Below the pieces are notes generated by a model. That model worked only from the letters and a program-made list of their open reading frames with translations. It was not told where the DNA came from and searched no databases. From Monosiga brevicollis MX1 (lineage: Eukaryota; Opisthokonta; Choanoflagellata; Craspedida; Salpingoecidae), in contig NW_001865048.1 in NCBI RefSeq assembly GCF_000002865.3, positions 1,011,752-1,075,751 on the forward strand: DNA of 64,000 nt, in the 5' to 3' direction. Position 1 is the stretch's first letter, and each line of letters begins with the position of its first letter. The position numbers were made by a program, and so were the translations under genes. Positions 14,001-25,700 of this stretch are shown here, one piece after another.

Positions 14001-14439
14001 GCGTACCTTTTGCTTGCTGGCTTGTGACACGCCCTGTCGTCGCTCATGGTGCTTGCCCCTGTCACAGGGGCGAACACGAGCCGACCGTTATGATCAAAGC
14101 GCGAGGCACCGAGACGTTTGGCTTTCAAACAAAGAGTTGAAATGTCAGTGAGATCAGCTTGAGTTGCAGCGTCAGACTTACTCGGGCATGAAATTGGTAA
14201 ACATTCGCTTGGCCGTGGCATTGCGGCCGGCAGCGCGCCCAGAGACCAGCTGGCTCTCAGAAATCTCCGACAAGGCCGCCACGGTATGCTTTTCAGCCGT
14301 GTTGGCTGTGGAAGTTGGCAAGTAGAGGGCGGTGGGGTGTCAGCATCAGCTTCTAGCAGAGAAGAAGTTGGCGATCTGATGACTTACTGCGGGCGCGGGG
14401 CGAGTGGAGCTTGGCAAAATCCCGTTGATGGGCTGCCAT
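2375..14439 (-). CDS. DOCK-C subfamily (DOCK6/7/8-like) guanine nucleotide exchange factor
   Basis: A many-exon gene for a dedicator-of-cytokinesis protein, a family that activates Rac/Cdc42 GTPases through the DHR-2 domain and binds membrane lipids through DHR-1. Pieces align along DOCK6/7. Near 12.2 kb lies EPLFVHLYLYDARQRTRISE. The DHR-1 core at about 10.3-11.0 kb has YTAVSYHDKAPEFNDEVKI and HHLLFTFFHVSC. The alpha-helical middle contains IIYSHEHILTYNVP (about 8.2 kb). DHR-2 lobe A has SPDLRLTWL (about 4.85 kb) and EEGICSHHLFSDDGLVEL (about 4.55 kb); the catalytic lobes have KGYIQVTYVSPYHDEHELK (about 3.8 kb) and AVNEGPLHIAKAFF (about 3.05 kb). The C-terminal exon ends at the stop 2375-2377. 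I place a plausible start at 14439 (MAAHQRDFAKL), but that exon has an acceptor about 40 nt upstream and an open frame, so another 5' exon between 14530 and 14830 is possible. Family is sure; exact exons and 5' end are not. Confidence 0.85.
7825..7871. repeat. Homopolymer tract (A47 on +, T47 on DOCK sense strand)
   Basis: Forty-seven uninterrupted A. On the DOCK sense strand this is a T47 run followed almost at once by CAACAG. It lies in a short intron, where the polypyrimidine tract of the acceptor would be. Confidence 0.85.
11029..11083. repeat. Homopolymer tract (A55 on +, T55 on DOCK sense strand)
   Basis: Fifty-five uninterrupted A in an intron of the DOCK gene, just before the DHR-1 exon that starts near 10970. 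On the sense strand it is a T55 run some 50-60 nt upstream of the likely acceptor. Confidence 0.85.
13545..13577 (+). repeat. G-run cluster with quadruplex potential
   Basis: Four runs of 5-11 G are separated by single T bases on the + strand, which is the template strand of the DOCK gene, apparently within an intron. The spacing fits a G-quadruplex motif. Confidence 0.6.
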
Positions 14440-15236
14440 CTCGTCTGGTGACACACTGGGGCCGCCCCTACTCGCCTCGAGGGGGGGATCTGGCAAGCAG
14501 GTAACAAAAAAAAGAAAAAGAGGGTTGAGTCAGTGACCTGCCGTATTGGGAGGGAATCAAGGTTACATAATCGCACGTTCAGCAAGCAGCCACCAAGCTC
14601 ACCCACAAAGCGACCAGCGGGCAAGTCTTGGCGAGCTGACAACAGCTCAATCTACGACGGCGAGCATGCGCAAAAGAAGCAGATAGCAGATGCATTTGAG
14701 CTTGAGAACCTGAGCTGGATGCCATCTCTGCCTGAGCACCCCCATATGCGAGTAGTCTAGTCTCGAGCGCAAGGCCACGGCCGCCATCTCTGCTCACGGC
14801 TCCCCACCCTCCCAGGTTGCCTCTTCCATCGTGATCAAAGCGGAGAGCATGCGATATTTATGTCGCTTTCATCATAAAAAAAAAACCGTCGCTACATTGT
14901 TGCCGCAAACTGGTCGTCTTGAGTCCGACAGCCGGTCCCCATGGCAGCCAAGCGGTATTGAACGCTTGTGCTCTCTCATCGGGGGTACGCGGTTCGAACA
15001 CGCACTGGCTGCCCTTTTATTATCACCACGAGTCGGTTACCTGAATCGAATCAGCACCAGTCGCACAAAACAGCAAAATCACTGCGATTTACGCTCGAGC
15101 GAAGAGAGACAGAGAGAGAGAAAGACAAAAGGATAAAAATTCATTTTAGAGAGGTAAGATTACTTTGTGTTCTCCACGAGAGAGAGAGAGAGAGCTAAAT
15201 TGAGACGGCGCTCGACATATGGGAGTGGGTGTGGGG
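14440..15236. other. Spacer upstream of DOCK, with GA tracts
   Basis: This is the likely 5' flank of the DOCK gene and the 3' flank of the next - gene. It may hold an unassigned first DOCK exon (14530-14830). GA-rich tracts lie at about 15106-15125 and 15179-15195. A bit near 14985-15010 resembles a tRNA T-arm but has no matching acceptor stem. Confidence 0.4.
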
Positions 15237-18200
15237 TCAAGGCGCTGGGGACACGGTAAGTTGGTAGAAATCAATCATCGTTGGATCAATGGCACGTTCG
15301 CCGGTGAATGGGGCGGCCAGCTGTAGCGTGACAGTTCCCGCAGTGGAATTGACGTCAACGTTGGGGACACCCACAACCTGGCCGTCCTTGTTGTAGGCGC
15401 TAGCATTGAGGTGCCCATCCTCTGGTATGGCCCAGTCGAGGGTCAGTGGTGTGGCACAGCCAAGCAAATGATAAATGCGAAGTATCTTTGATGAAATGGG
15501 TTCAATGTGCAGGATATGGTAGGGCGCATCGGCCGTCACATTGAGCGGGCGTCCCAGATATTGCGTTGTTGTCATGGTTTGCGCGCCGGATTCGGGCTGT
15601 TCCACGAGGAAGCCGTAGACTGGCAGTGCAAATCCAGCGACGCTGTATGTTGTCACGTTGGTGGCCACACGATACACAACCGCACTGCTGCTATAGTTGG
15701 TTCGTGTGAGACCCTACGGTTCAAGTAGTTTGAGCAGAGAAAAAACACAGCAAAACGAAAACAAACACATCAAAAACACCAGCAGCCATCGTGAGGGCTC
15801 AACTGCAAATTGCACAGACATTCGTGTCGCTGAATGGTTGCTGATTCAAGAGTGTCAACCGGTGGATGAATGTAACCCTATCTTTACGTACTGCTAGTCC
15901 ATTGGGAAGGTAGTCGAGCACTTCAAACGAAGTAGCAAGGGTCTCGGCGTATTTGGCGATGACCCGGTCTTGGATGACGGCGGCGGAGCGGTAGAGCTGG
16001 CATAAGGTCTGATCGTTCATGATGTGCGTAATCTGGTAGGACAAAAAATAACCATGCGCCAGGTTGAAGCTCATTGACTGAAGATTGTTGTCAAAGGTTT
16101 GCCCAGCCAAGTTGTGCTGTCGATTGACCACGACGTCCCGCCAAGCCATGGCGGTAAAAGGGTAGGTATACCAATTTTGCGTGCCAAAGATCTCGTGGGG
16201 ATCAGAGAGCTGCAGGTAGCTCGAGGTGAGGTCAAGGAGCTGCAAAAGCCACTGTGCAGGCCAGGGGTCCACTTGGTCAGAGTGATGCAACGAAACTCAC
16301 TTGCTGACTGACGGCAGAGCCACAGAAACTGGCTTCGGAGGCCAGGAGCTTGTCAAATCCTTGCTCCGTCATGAGCGGAAAGAGGCTGGAGCTGATATTC
16401 TGTGGCGAAAGCAACAAAGAAAAGCAGGCCGGGGTAAGGAAGAGAGAGAACGGCCGAGAAGAGGCCAAGGAGGAAAGAAGATGCCCGATGGTTAACACCT
16501 CGCGTCTCTTGCAGGGCGCCAGATACAAACTGAGCTGCAGGTTACCTGGGTGTGCTTGAGCCAAGCCGATAGGTAACCCGGTTGCATTTGGTTGCTGAGT
16601 GGATTGAAATCGCGCAGCCAGGGGCGTGCTCCAATCTGCTCACGTTGCATCACAGCCGATTATACATTTGCATGCGTGTACACACAACCAAAAGGAATAA
16701 GTGGAGAGACAGGGGCAATAGAGCAGGGCCACCTGCAGCAAGAGGGTGACTGTACCTGGTCCTCAAACATATAATCCACACCAATCTCATTTTTGAAGAG
16801 CTCAAGCATAGCATAGACACGAGCCTACGATCAATGCCACTCGCATGAGGCAACAGTCGAGGCGGTACACAGGTATTGGGTCCGTTGCCTGCCTCGGTGA
16901 GCTTGCCCATGGCTTCAGAATGACAGACCTGAACACGCTGACTATTGGGTTCGCTGACAATACCCGAATTGGGACCGTAGGACTCGTAGACCGGCTCACG
17001 GCTGCTGTTTAGGGCCGAAAAGCTGGTCAAATCGCCTCCCTAATGAATAGATGCGAACGAGAATTTGAAAAAAAAAGGAAAGCGCCGGCAAAACATCTCC
17101 CAAGGTGCACCATCGCGAGATTATTCCCAAATTCACCGCACATCTCGCGTCCAGTTGGTCACGGTAGGCGACGTGACGTCCCACCAGGTTGGATTTGTAT
17201 CTATGGGTGAGTCGAACCCCGGGTGAAGCATGCGGTGAGAGCCTTGAAACCTGCCGTGCAGGGTCCGAGTTGTCACGAGCGGCCACCAGTTGTCACGAGC
17301 GGCCACCCACAGGGCATGCTCGTGTGATTGAATGCACGTAGTTGTGAAACGGCAGCGGCCAAGGTTTGCATTGTTCCAAAGTTTGGGTTGGGTGGGAGAA
17401 TATCTGGGTAGTATCGGTCAAACGCGACTGGTTCCAGCGCAACCAAATGCACCAGTGTCGGGCGGATAGTGTGATTCTAATGGGCGCACATACAAAAGTG
17501 TTGTCACGGAGTATCGTATCTGATGATGTGATTTGCGTTTGTTCTTGAGCGCGCTTTCGTGACAGGTGGTCAAGGTCAATGTCACGGCTCTTGGGCAAAA
17601 GCTTGCACCACAAACCTTCATGACTGCGGGATATTGGTCAAAAGGGCGGCTCAACTCTTGGGCGTCTACCTTCATCAAGACCATCTTTTTCAGAGCATCA
17701 AAAGTGGCACCGTATTTCTGCCGTGCTGTGGGCAGGTTGGTGATGTTGGAGGTCGCACGCCAGGCAAGTGCAAGATCACCAATTGTGTGTGGGCCCACCA
17801 CGCTTCGCAAGACTGGTGCTCGATAGAAGCTTCCTGCTGTCAGAGCCACGGCCAGAGCTCGGTGATAGTACCAATCATCCAATGCATTGGCCATCACGCT
17901 CAGAGCCACGGGATGAACGCGAAACCAGTTGTCAGCATCGGGCAATGCCCAAAGCGAGAAGCGAGGGGTGTGGGTACCCGTGCCTCGAAGGCGCCACGAG
18001 AACAAGTCGGCAAAGCAGCCACGTCCAGGGTAATCCTGCGTTTTGCTATAAGGGAAGGAGGAAACGTTTTGAAAATTGGCTGCCGTCATAATTACGCCGG
18101 GCAGGAAGGGCATAAAGGTCTCCTGCACCTCGGTCATGTTCATGGTTAAATCGGAGAGCCAGAGGAGAGAGGACAGCTCGCCGGTGAAGCACGACGGCAC

Positions 18201-18744
18201 GCTGGCGTTGAGCTGCCAATCAACCATCAGGCCGTTGATATTGCTGGCAGAGGCTTGGACAGTAGCCACGACTGTGACGGTTGGTGCGCAGGCCGATGCA
18301 TTGCGGGGGACGTAATTGATGGCAAGCTGGCAGCCAGTGACGGAGAATGCAGGTACATATAGGCTTGAACAGGCACCATAGTAGACGCCATCTGTTGTGA
18401 GCGCGCCCCACAGACAACCGTTTCGACTGGTGGTCAAGGGAACTTGACCTGCAGCAGAGCTTGCCACACGCTCGAGGCCCCCACTGGTCTACGCACGCAC
18501 TCCCCGGAATCCCCCCCAAAAAGTGAACGATGAGTCATCACACCTGCGCTGCAGCATGCAAACACGACGGGCTGGCGGTGTCTTGTTTCAAGCCGAGACG
18601 AACCTTGCTGAGGACCAATGCCCCAAACGTGTTGTTGATGATGAATGCATCGGCCGTCTGTTGAATATCACCAGCCAGACAGGTCTGATCGGCCATGACA
18701 CCACCAGTCAGCCCCACAAGCAGCAGCAGCATCCACATCGCCAT
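15237..18744 (-). CDS. Secreted TIM-barrel glycosidase-like protein of unknown specificity
   Basis: The start at 18744 opens a hydrophobic signal peptide (MAMWMLLLLVGLTGGVMA), followed by a Cys-containing, N-glycosylation-rich ectodomain. Middle exons read LVALEPVAFDRYYPDILPP (about 17.4 kb), then TNPTWWDVTSPTV (about 17.2 kb), then YAMLELFKNEIGVDYMFED followed by QIGARPWLRDFNP (16.6-16.8 kb). From memory this motif order, with a Tyr-Pro-Asp, an Asn-Pro-Thr-Trp-Trp-Asp and a Phe-Glu-Asp-Gln at successive strand ends, resembles uncharacterised bacterial TIM-barrel hydrolases. The C-terminal exons (15237 to about 16250) look like a beta-sandwich. No transmembrane tail is seen, so secretion or lysosomal delivery is likely. 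Exons chain in phase across this middle region. Enzyme activity is inferred, not shown. Confidence 0.6.
17268..17307. repeat. Exact 20-bp tandem duplication across a 5' splice site
   Basis: Two perfect adjacent copies of one 20-bp unit, 17268-17287 and 17288-17307. On the sense (-) strand each copy begins GTGGCC. The 17288-17307 copy is exonic. The donor that keeps the frame into TNPTWWD is the GT that opens the second copy in sense order. Confidence 0.75.
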
Positions 18745-18852
18745 CCTTGCGCTCCCACCCAAGCAGCACGCTTGCCTCCTCGCAAGGACGATCCTGCTCG
18801 CGAAAAGAGAAAGAAAACATCAACAAACTGATTACATGTAACACACCACAGT

Positions 18853-19079
<227 letters not shown>

Positions 19080-19387
19080 NNNNNNNNNNNNNNNNNNNNN
19101 NNNNNNNNNNNNNNNNNNNNNNNNNNNNNNNNNNNNNNNNNNNNNNNNNNNNNNNNNNNNNNNNNNNNNNNNNNNNNNNNNNNNNNNNNNNNNNNNNNNN
19201 NNNNNNNNNNNNNNNNNNNNNNNNNNNNNNNNNNNNNNNNNNNNNNNNNNNNNNNNNNNNNNNNNNNNNNNNNNNNNNNNNNNNNNNNNNNNNNNNNNNN
19301 NNNNNNNNNNNNNNNNNNNNNNNNNNNNNNNNNNNNNNNNNNNNNNNNNNNNNNNNNNNNNNNNNNNNNNNNNNNNNNNNNNNNNNN
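19080..19387. other. Assembly gap (N run)
   Basis: Unresolved bases only. The gap abuts the (AC)n tract, so the repeat is probably longer than shown and the N length may not be real. Confidence 0.98.
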
Positions 19388-19416
19388 CGGCTTCGGCTGG
19401 GGTAGCTGTTTGCATT

Positions 19417-22039
19417 CTACCAAAAGCATGGGCCACAAGGGAAGGACATGAGGCAGGGGACATAACCCGCGCTTTGCCGGTTAGCTTCAGCGTCCTCTGG
19501 CAAGGAGGGAACGAAGCACACGCACCGATAACCTAAGCCTTCAGCCGCCTCGCGCATCTGCCAGCAAGGTTGCGAGTGCCCAGTGTATGGATGAGGCACA
19601 CATACAAGTTCAAAGTCAGAATAACAAATGGGAAGGCCACACCAACCTTGTCCACGTAGAGTTGTCGTTGCTCTGCAGAGAGCAAGACCATGTGTCGCAC
19701 GTTCTCAATCACCAATTGCCCCTCTGCTTTGAGACAATGCTTGAGTCCAGCATCGACGAATTGAGCAGAGCTGTTGCCGACGTAGATGAGATCAAAGAGA
19801 TCCGCAAAGCGAGCCTTGCTTTTGATGTCATCAGTGGCCGCGAGCGGCAAAAAGAACACTTCCACTCCAGCAACATCTAACCAGGGCCAGGGGCGGCCAA
19901 TCAGAACGAGTGGAGCTGCTGAACAGGGCGTGGGGTGGTCCTAGCCTACCATCATGAAGCTCTGGCTCCAGAGCCACCGTCTTCAACGGAGCAGGGCTGT
20001 CCAAGTCCACTTCACCTGCATGCGTTGATCAAAGACAGAGGTGAACAAATCAAAGCGAGTCCGATGCGAGAGCGGGTTTAGCATGAGGATGCGTCAACGG
20101 CAAGTCAAAAGGTAGACATAACGCTTGTACCTTGAACACGTTGGCCGGTCGCCATTTCAGCACACATATCCATCACGTTAAAGAGAGAAATATCACTGGC
20201 AGACTAAAGCAACGCCATCCGTACCATCACGTCAGCACCACGCAAGCGGCACGGGGACCAGAAGATGAAAGTAAGGTAACATAATAGAAACGCCATGCAA
20301 CAGTATTACGCGGCCGCTAAGCAGAGATGCAAGCGCGGGAGCCAGGAACAGGTGAAAGCCTAACCTTGACATGAATGTCATTGCGGCGCTTGTAAAAGTC
20401 TTCTTTGTCCGTGACCAGTCCGTACGAAATGTAGGGACCTAGACTCAAGCCAGGCAATGATCAGAAAATGCGGGCGAGCCAAGAGCGTGGATGATCAGGC
20501 AACATACTTGTGACAATGTCGCCAAAGTAGGAACGCCGGCCTTCACGTCCCTCCTATACAAGACTCGCCCCAAGAGGGTACAGCGCATGGTCAGCAAGTG
20601 CAAATGCAATTCGAAGAAAAATCCATTAACAAGGTGCCAAAGGGTAGGAAAAATGTAGCCGACTGGCCAAACCTTTGTCCGAACAATCTGACCCGAGGCC
20701 AGCGTGTAGTTGCTCGCCTCGTAGTCGGCGTCACGATGCTCAAACGCAAGTCCCGAACGCCTGATAGACAGACGCACAATACACACACCAGGTGACTTCA
20801 AGCGAGAAATTTTCTATGCTAGAACAAAGCTGCGGAAAGCTTTCAACAAACCGCCAGCGCAGAAATTGGGCACTGCGAATGATGCTGGCCGTGTCTCGCA
20901 GGCGCATTGAATAGTCCCAATCAGCGAGGTTATCGCGGTTATCATAGCGCTGTTGATAATATCTGTCGGTGACATGAATGTGCAGGTCGATTAGCGTGCC
21001 GTGAGACACTGGGCACAAGGGCGATTGTCCGGCATGGGCTTGATCCAAGCCAGAGGAAACGCGTGAAACATACGAGCGCAAGCGAAAGTCCCAGCTCAAC
21101 TGCATGGACTCGGTCCTATGACAAGGAGCCAAAAGGGATGAGAAGGCCATGACCTGCCCATGGGGCCTGCACACACTGGCGCAGGAGGTCGTACTCGGCT
21201 GGGGCGCCTCGCCATAGCTTGAAGATGGATTCGAGTGCATCGATCTCGCGATACTTCAGCTTGTCCAAATGTACAAAAGGTAGCTGCTGCGTCAGCGCAT
21301 CACGATCGGTGACCTAGTCGTTTCGTGACGAAGTGCATCGGAGATGAGGTGGCAGCCGTACGAAGAGCCGAACCAGATGTTTTCACAAGCATACCGCCTG
21401 GAGCAGATCTGCGGCCAGCTCCTTGAGCAGCGCGTGCGTGGATGCGCTGAATATGATGCGGGCACGGGACACCAGTCATGCGTTCAGTGAGACCATGGAT
21501 GTAAACATCCCACTTCCGTGTTCTGCGGTAAAGCAGAGCATCAGGCAAATGGAACAAGAGGTAGGATCGCAGATTCCTACCGAACAAACGTGTTGCCGTA
21601 AATTTCAAGAAAATGCTCGGCACGGTCCTGCAGGCCCAGATCCTGTTGGTTGGCGGCACGGATTGGCAAAAAGGCAAAACATGTATGTAGTTTTTTGCGC
21701 AACGATGCGTCAAAGGACCGATGGGTGACGGGGCTGGCAGACCTCGAGGGGCTTGGTTAGGATCTTCAGAAAGAGGAGCTGGCGTGCATACAACTCCATG
21801 GCCGACTCGATGACATAAATTTTGAGCCGCTGGTTTGGATGGCGGCGGCGCTGGGCTAAGGTTTGAAGAAGATGTCGGCCATCACCTGCCCCCAAGAGCA
21901 GGATGTTTGTGTCCGAGGTGTCTTCAGATGGCTGTTCAGAGTTGAGCCAGGCTGTGACGGGCTGTGCTGGTGAAAAGCCCCACAGGTTGATGCTGCCCAG
22001 TCCCTGCGCCGCACTGGCCCGAGTGCTGGTCGTGGCCAT
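19417..22039 (-). CDS. DNAAF3: Dynein axonemal assembly factor 3 (DNAAF3/PF22)
   Basis: This is a cytoplasmic factor needed to pre-assemble axonemal dynein arms before their transport into the cilium or flagellum. The first exon (start 22039) reads INLWGFSPAQPV, then NILLLGAGDGRHLLQTLAQ, the methyltransferase-like motif typical of DNAAF3 N-termini. Further exons give NRDNLADWDYSMRLRDTAS and FLRWRFVESF (about 20.9 kb), then ASNYTLASGQIVRTK (about 20.7 kb). Near 19.8 kb are DLIYVGNSSAQFVDAGLK and EGQLVIENVRHM. The last exon, about 19560-19417, reads MREAAEGLGYRC, matching the family C-terminus. Length and order fit human DNAAF3 without its long variable tail. It shares a 725-bp bidirectional spacer with SMARCC. 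It implies a motile flagellum with dynein arms. Intron borders were not all fixed. Confidence 0.9.
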
Positions 22040-22763
22040 GTTGACACAGCGACTTCAATTCCCACCCACACGCCTCACGCAGAAGCCGGCAACAGCTGTA
22101 GCCCCAGCACGAAGGTCCCGAGATCAGGGATGCCGGCTGGGAGGACGAGCGTCGAAATGCTGTTGCTCATCACCAAGGAGCCATCCGTCAGTGTGTCTGG
22201 TTGCATTTCACCCTTCCGCCACAACATCTGTTGCACTTGTTCTGGTCTTGGGCATTGTATAACAGTTGGTAGCGCGACCGTTGCAGATCTCGTCGCTGGT
22301 GTTTCGACTGTCTCTTCTGCCCTTGCCCATCTCTGCCTTTGTGAAGCGTCCTGGCACTAGTCTCTGCAGCATTACATTCGTCAGCCGCTTTTCTCTGGTT
22401 TAACGTAGCATAAGCCACTATAGCCTGTCCGCACCCAGCGCCCTCTCTCTGCCAGTATCCCACAACTCAACACAATCTCTGCCCTAGTCCATGTATTTTG
22501 TGTTTGCCTCTCCCCATCCTCTCTCTCTGTGCGCGACGCGAAAGAAAGAGAGAGAGACAGAGAGAGAGAAAAGAGAGAGAGAGAGAAAAAAAGAAAACGG
22601 TCAAGTGTGTCTCTGTGTGTGTGCGCGAGAGAGAGAGAGAGAAGTTGGTCGCGGGTCTCGCGCTCTCTCCTTCTCTGTGTGTCGCCGTCTGTGCGTTGGC
22701 GGCGAGCACTGCTCGTCGTGTGTCAAGTGGTCAGCGCAGACGGTTGGGCCGTTGGCGGCCATT
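22040..22763. promoter_or_regulatory. Bidirectional 5' region of DNAAF3 and SMARCC with GA tracts
   Basis: Two divergent genes start at 22039 (-) and 22764 (+), so promoters for both must lie here. A dense purine tract of GA and GAAA repeats runs about 22541-22595, and a second GA run lies at 22627-22642. No TATA box is obvious. Promoter function is inferred from position. Confidence 0.45.
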
Positions 22764-25700
22764 ATGGCGGAGCAGACGCTGCGCAAGCCAAATGGCGGGC
22801 CTCAGGCTTCGCGGTTTGAATCCAGCGCTGAATACGAGGCTCTCAAAGAGGTCAAGGCAGCGGTCGAGGTGAGCGCGCACCCATCCATCTGTAGACACCA
22901 TTGATTCGTGACACCGTGGCACCGTGACAGCGCTTCGAAACAGCTCCACCCCGTTTGCCTGGCTCCACTTCTCAGCTTTTCCCAGCTGCCACGCTCACTT
23001 CTCCCGACCCTTTCTGCACCCACCAGAAACGCTACGGCAAATACAATCGCGATGCGGGCATCAGCAACAAGGCGCTGGCCAAGCTGATCAGCGGCATTTG
23101 GTCATTCCAAGAGGTATGATGTGCCTGGGGACAAGGCCCTCGCCTGGCAATGACTCTGCATCTGCGCCTCCTTTGACGCTTACTCGGTCCTCATCTTGAA
23201 TCCAAACGTGTCACGCACGCCTAGACTTACCTTGGCAAGGCCAGCAAAGACCGAGCCATGCTGCGCCTCCCGGTGCGTCATCCTGCCTCTTGGTTGCGGA
23301 CCTTATAAGGGCTACTTGCCGCCTTGGTCTCACGATCGTTCATTTGTGCACGCATGCAGGGTCGCTTTTTCCAAGATTACAGCGCCGACTCTCCGCTCGT
23401 GGTCATTGTCGGTGAAGCCCTCAAATTCAAAGCAGACAACAACATGTGCGTACAGCACCCGTGTCCCGCTTTCGTGCCTGTGTTGGGACATGTCGTGCAT
23501 CGCGAGATCTCATGGCGTTTTACCTTCCTGGCAGTCGAAACATTGAATGGAATCACCAGCGCGTCAACTCAAACATGGACATGATGCTTGCCATCAGCAA
23601 CAAGCTTCGCGAGGTTTGTGCTTCGTGTCTGTTTTCGCTGATTGCGCCGTCTTTTTCGGATCGAATGCGGCTTTGCCAAGCCTCAAAGAGTTTTATTCTG
23701 GACGACTCGCACTGCTGGTGGAACTTGTGTGCAGGAGGGATTATGGCCGCGGCCAAGGATCTTCCTTGACAGCAGCATCAGTGCTCCCAAGCAGGCACAC
23801 CTCGCCGAGCTTGCCGAGGTCAGTCCACGTTTCGTGCCTGCCTGTTTTTGCTCCTGTGGTTTTTATCTTCAGGCTCGCGTGCATGAATCCAACTTACATT
23901 TGTTTTTGGCATGGTCCTGCACGCACTCGACCTGCCAGAAATTTCAATGCACTGTTACCCTCAACCACAAAGATGCCACGCACATCATCTCCCAATACCC
24001 AGACAAGGATCCAACGGAAGACGACGGTATGTGCCCATGCTTCCCAGCCCATGCGCCTTGCTCTGTGGCGAAACGACGTCTGATATTCATCTTGTGTCGC
24101 CCCGCAGATGAAGAGTACTTGCGCCCCGTGCAAGAGCGCAATGGGCAAATGCTGGCCCACTGGTGGTATTTTCCCGATAGGTGAGTCGCTCTTGTCCTGG
24201 CCCCCAGTGGCTCAGGCACTAAACGACGAAAATGGTCCAGGCCAAAGCCGATCCTCATTCGGTGCGCCATTTGGAGCTCACTGCCCGTTCCACAATCTTC
24301 CGCGCGTGTCGTGTTTGGCACATCTTCTTGCTAGCTATGATACTTGGGTGCCCAAATCTGCCGTCACTGGCTCGGTGGAACCTTTTCAACCCCGCGGTAC
24401 GCACCCCTATCCCATCCACCTATTTCTCCCATATACCCTACAGCCGCGGCGCAGGTACCCTTATAATGTGCCTCTGGGTGCCAACCGTCATAGACACGTG
24501 GGTGGTGACTGCTTGGTGGTTGTTGCACACCGAAGTGTACAACGAGTTTATGAACGAGGAAGACTACGAGGACACAGACTACAAAATGAGCACGGTGCGC
24601 GCCTGTCCATCTCGCAAGCCGCATCAGGCTGCAACGCCAGTGGATTTCTTATTGATGGCATGGCTGCTTGGTGCTGCTTAGTCAAAGAAACGTGCCTCTC
24701 AAGGCAACTCGCGGGCCCGCCAACGCTCTGGTAAAGGGTAAGCAAACTTTCGTCAAACCTGTCGATGCGGTCGTTCCGGTAGCTTGGCTTACTCTGATTC
24801 TTGATTGATCATGCGCCTCAGTACCGAGAAGAAAAAGAAACGCGCTGCGTCTCCCGTGGAAGATACACCCGCTCGCAAATCTAAGCGGTATGTTTTTTGG
24901 CTGTTGTGATGGCCTTCTTTTCGAGGTGGCTTTCCATGGCACCCTCATCACGATGACCCCGAGCTACTCCCGCGCGAGGCGCTGAAGGGCGGGATGTCAA
25001 CGAACAGCCAGGCTACATCAATAACACCAATGTCATTCTCATGTCATCGGTGCATCGCATGTGCAGAGACAAGCGTGCGTCCACGGCTACAGCCACCCCA
25101 GAGCCTGCCCCAGAGCCCGTTGCAGAGCAGCCACCGCCCATGCTCAATGCTCAACCCACCGGGGAGAAGGTGATGGATGTCACACAGGCCTTGGGCGAAC
25201 GCGAGCGCACCACGCGTGTACGTGCTCCCAGCTCCTTGCCCCTTTGCAGCATTGACCGGATGCGCCGCTATGCAGCCCATTAATGTGCTTTGCCTATGTC
25301 TTAGGGTGGTCCAATTGTGGAGGTGCCTGATGAACCTCCCCGTGTGGTGGCACGGCGGCGTCGGTCGCGCGCTGCTGCTGCGGCCGAGGCCGAAGAGCAG
25401 GAGCACGAGGAAGAGGCTCGCAAGGCGGCTCAACAAGCCGGTGACAAGAAGGGGCTTGTGGAAACGGCCGTGGTACGAACCTCTTGCAATTTGAGCATGT
25501 TGGAGCTCCGAAGGCATGGCACCCTCGAATTCCGCATTGTGTACCGCAGGTTTGGAGCACTCACCTCGTCTCGCATTCATGTTTTGCGTGTCTTTGTAGT
25601 CGACGGATGATGTGGTCGTCCAGACACGCGAGGAAGCGGAGGATGCTGCCAATGCGCTTGCTCAAGCCCAAGAAGAGGCCATCCATGCTAAGAAGCAAGC

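Noticed and set aside
14980-15015. tRNA-like T-arm with TTCGAAC loop
   Set aside because: The arm can pair on the - strand but no complementary 7-bp acceptor stem, D-arm or anticodon arm is found at the right spacing.
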